Source: Lucinisca nassula (taxonomy: Eukaryota; Mollusca; Bivalvia; Lucinida; Lucinidae). Taken from it: a stretch of DNA of 64,000 nucleotides. Shown here one piece after another: positions 63,780 through 64,000 of the stretch (within the stretch, counting starts at the first letter, position 1; every line of letters begins with the position of its first letter). The stretch spans positions 103,543,497 to 103,607,496 of the forward strand of contig OY757020.1 in assembly GCA_963580285.1 (NCBI GenBank), given 5' to 3'. The translations under genes and the position numbers were made by a program. The notes under the pieces are model-generated. The model did not search any database. It was given only the letters and a program-made list of their open reading frames with translations, and was not told the origin of the DNA.

Positions 63780-64000
63780 CGGTGGTTCTAACTAGTACCC
63801 GGAATCTGTTTCTGAACACGAACTGAGAAAGTAATGTATACCCTTGTAAACCTCGCCTTTTTCTCCATATATTACGATAACAGATCCGTGTGACCATTAC
63901 GAAAACATGCCTATACAAATACATTGCAAATTTTACCACCGAAAAATGAAAATTTTCAGATGAAAAATTATGATATTTTTCTTATTTCTGCTCAAAATCA
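63780..64000. mobile_element. Subfamily A remnant followed by a subfamily B MITE cut by the window end
   Basis: GCGGTGGTTCTAACTAGTAC and GTAATGTATACCCTTGTAAA are A-type remnants to about 63895. From 63896 CATTACGAAAACATGCCTAT + ACAAATACATTGCAAATTTT is a B start; the sequence stops just before its palindrome. Confidence 0.75.

Overview
This is eukaryotic, metazoan DNA. The repeat vocabulary (tRNA-headed SINEs with several different tails, palindrome-centred MITEs, Helitron-like elements packed with 120-170 bp tandem units, long CT and GATA microsatellites) looks like a bivalve mollusc, probably a heterodont clam or mussel. That placement is inference from repeat style and would need a database search. 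No bacterial gene organisation, operon, CRISPR array or confident stand-alone tRNA/rRNA gene is visible.

One real host gene is recognisable, on the minus strand: the bZIP factor CREBL2 (REPTOR-BP in flies). One exon (51403-51627) encodes the basic region and most of the leucine zipper. The terminal coding exon (26594-27172) continues it exactly in phase 0. The two are separated by an intron of about 24.2 kb. The joined reading frame from the first in-exon Met gives about 260 residues, with a long acidic, Ser/Thr-rich C-terminal tail. Sequence above 51627 is upstream intron or 5' flank; sequence below 26594 is 3' UTR or downstream DNA.

Almost everything else is nested mobile DNA. (1) Over 30 copies or fragments of a MITE superfamily carry a nearly perfect palindrome with a GAACCGCCTC/GAGGCGGTTC core (cassette P1). 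Two abundant subfamilies (A and B) share CATYACG-like ends; two other families (C, D) have unrelated termini but the same kind of core. (2) A second palindrome (cassette P2, GCAAACAGTGTAGAYCC arms) sits inside at least four element families with different outer ends. (3) There are six SINE families, several copies with clear target-site duplications. The most abundant (S1, CAAA tail) has about 17 copies. (4) Helitron-like elements start AACAAGAG plus a palindrome and end in a hairpin, seven bases and CTAA; they carry long internal tandem arrays (17984-19290, 44157-46641, 30685-32524). (5) Two broken Tc1/mariner-type transposons are present (30857-32427 minus; 36247-37659 plus).

Layout: 1-17.4 kb is a mosaic of P1 MITEs and SINEs; 17.8-20.4 kb holds Helitron-like arrays; 20.4-26.6 kb is sparser, AT-rich and includes the likely 3' side of CREBL2; 26.6-27.2 kb is the CREBL2 last exon; 29-46.6 kb is dominated by tandem arrays and DNA transposons; 46.6-52.7 kb is MITE-rich around the bZIP exon; 52.7-64 kb is a nest of SINEs, P1/P2 elements, microsatellites and two striking foldback palindromes. 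The most interesting pattern is that palindromic cores appear to be modules shared between otherwise different nonautonomous elements, with substitutions mirrored in both arms.
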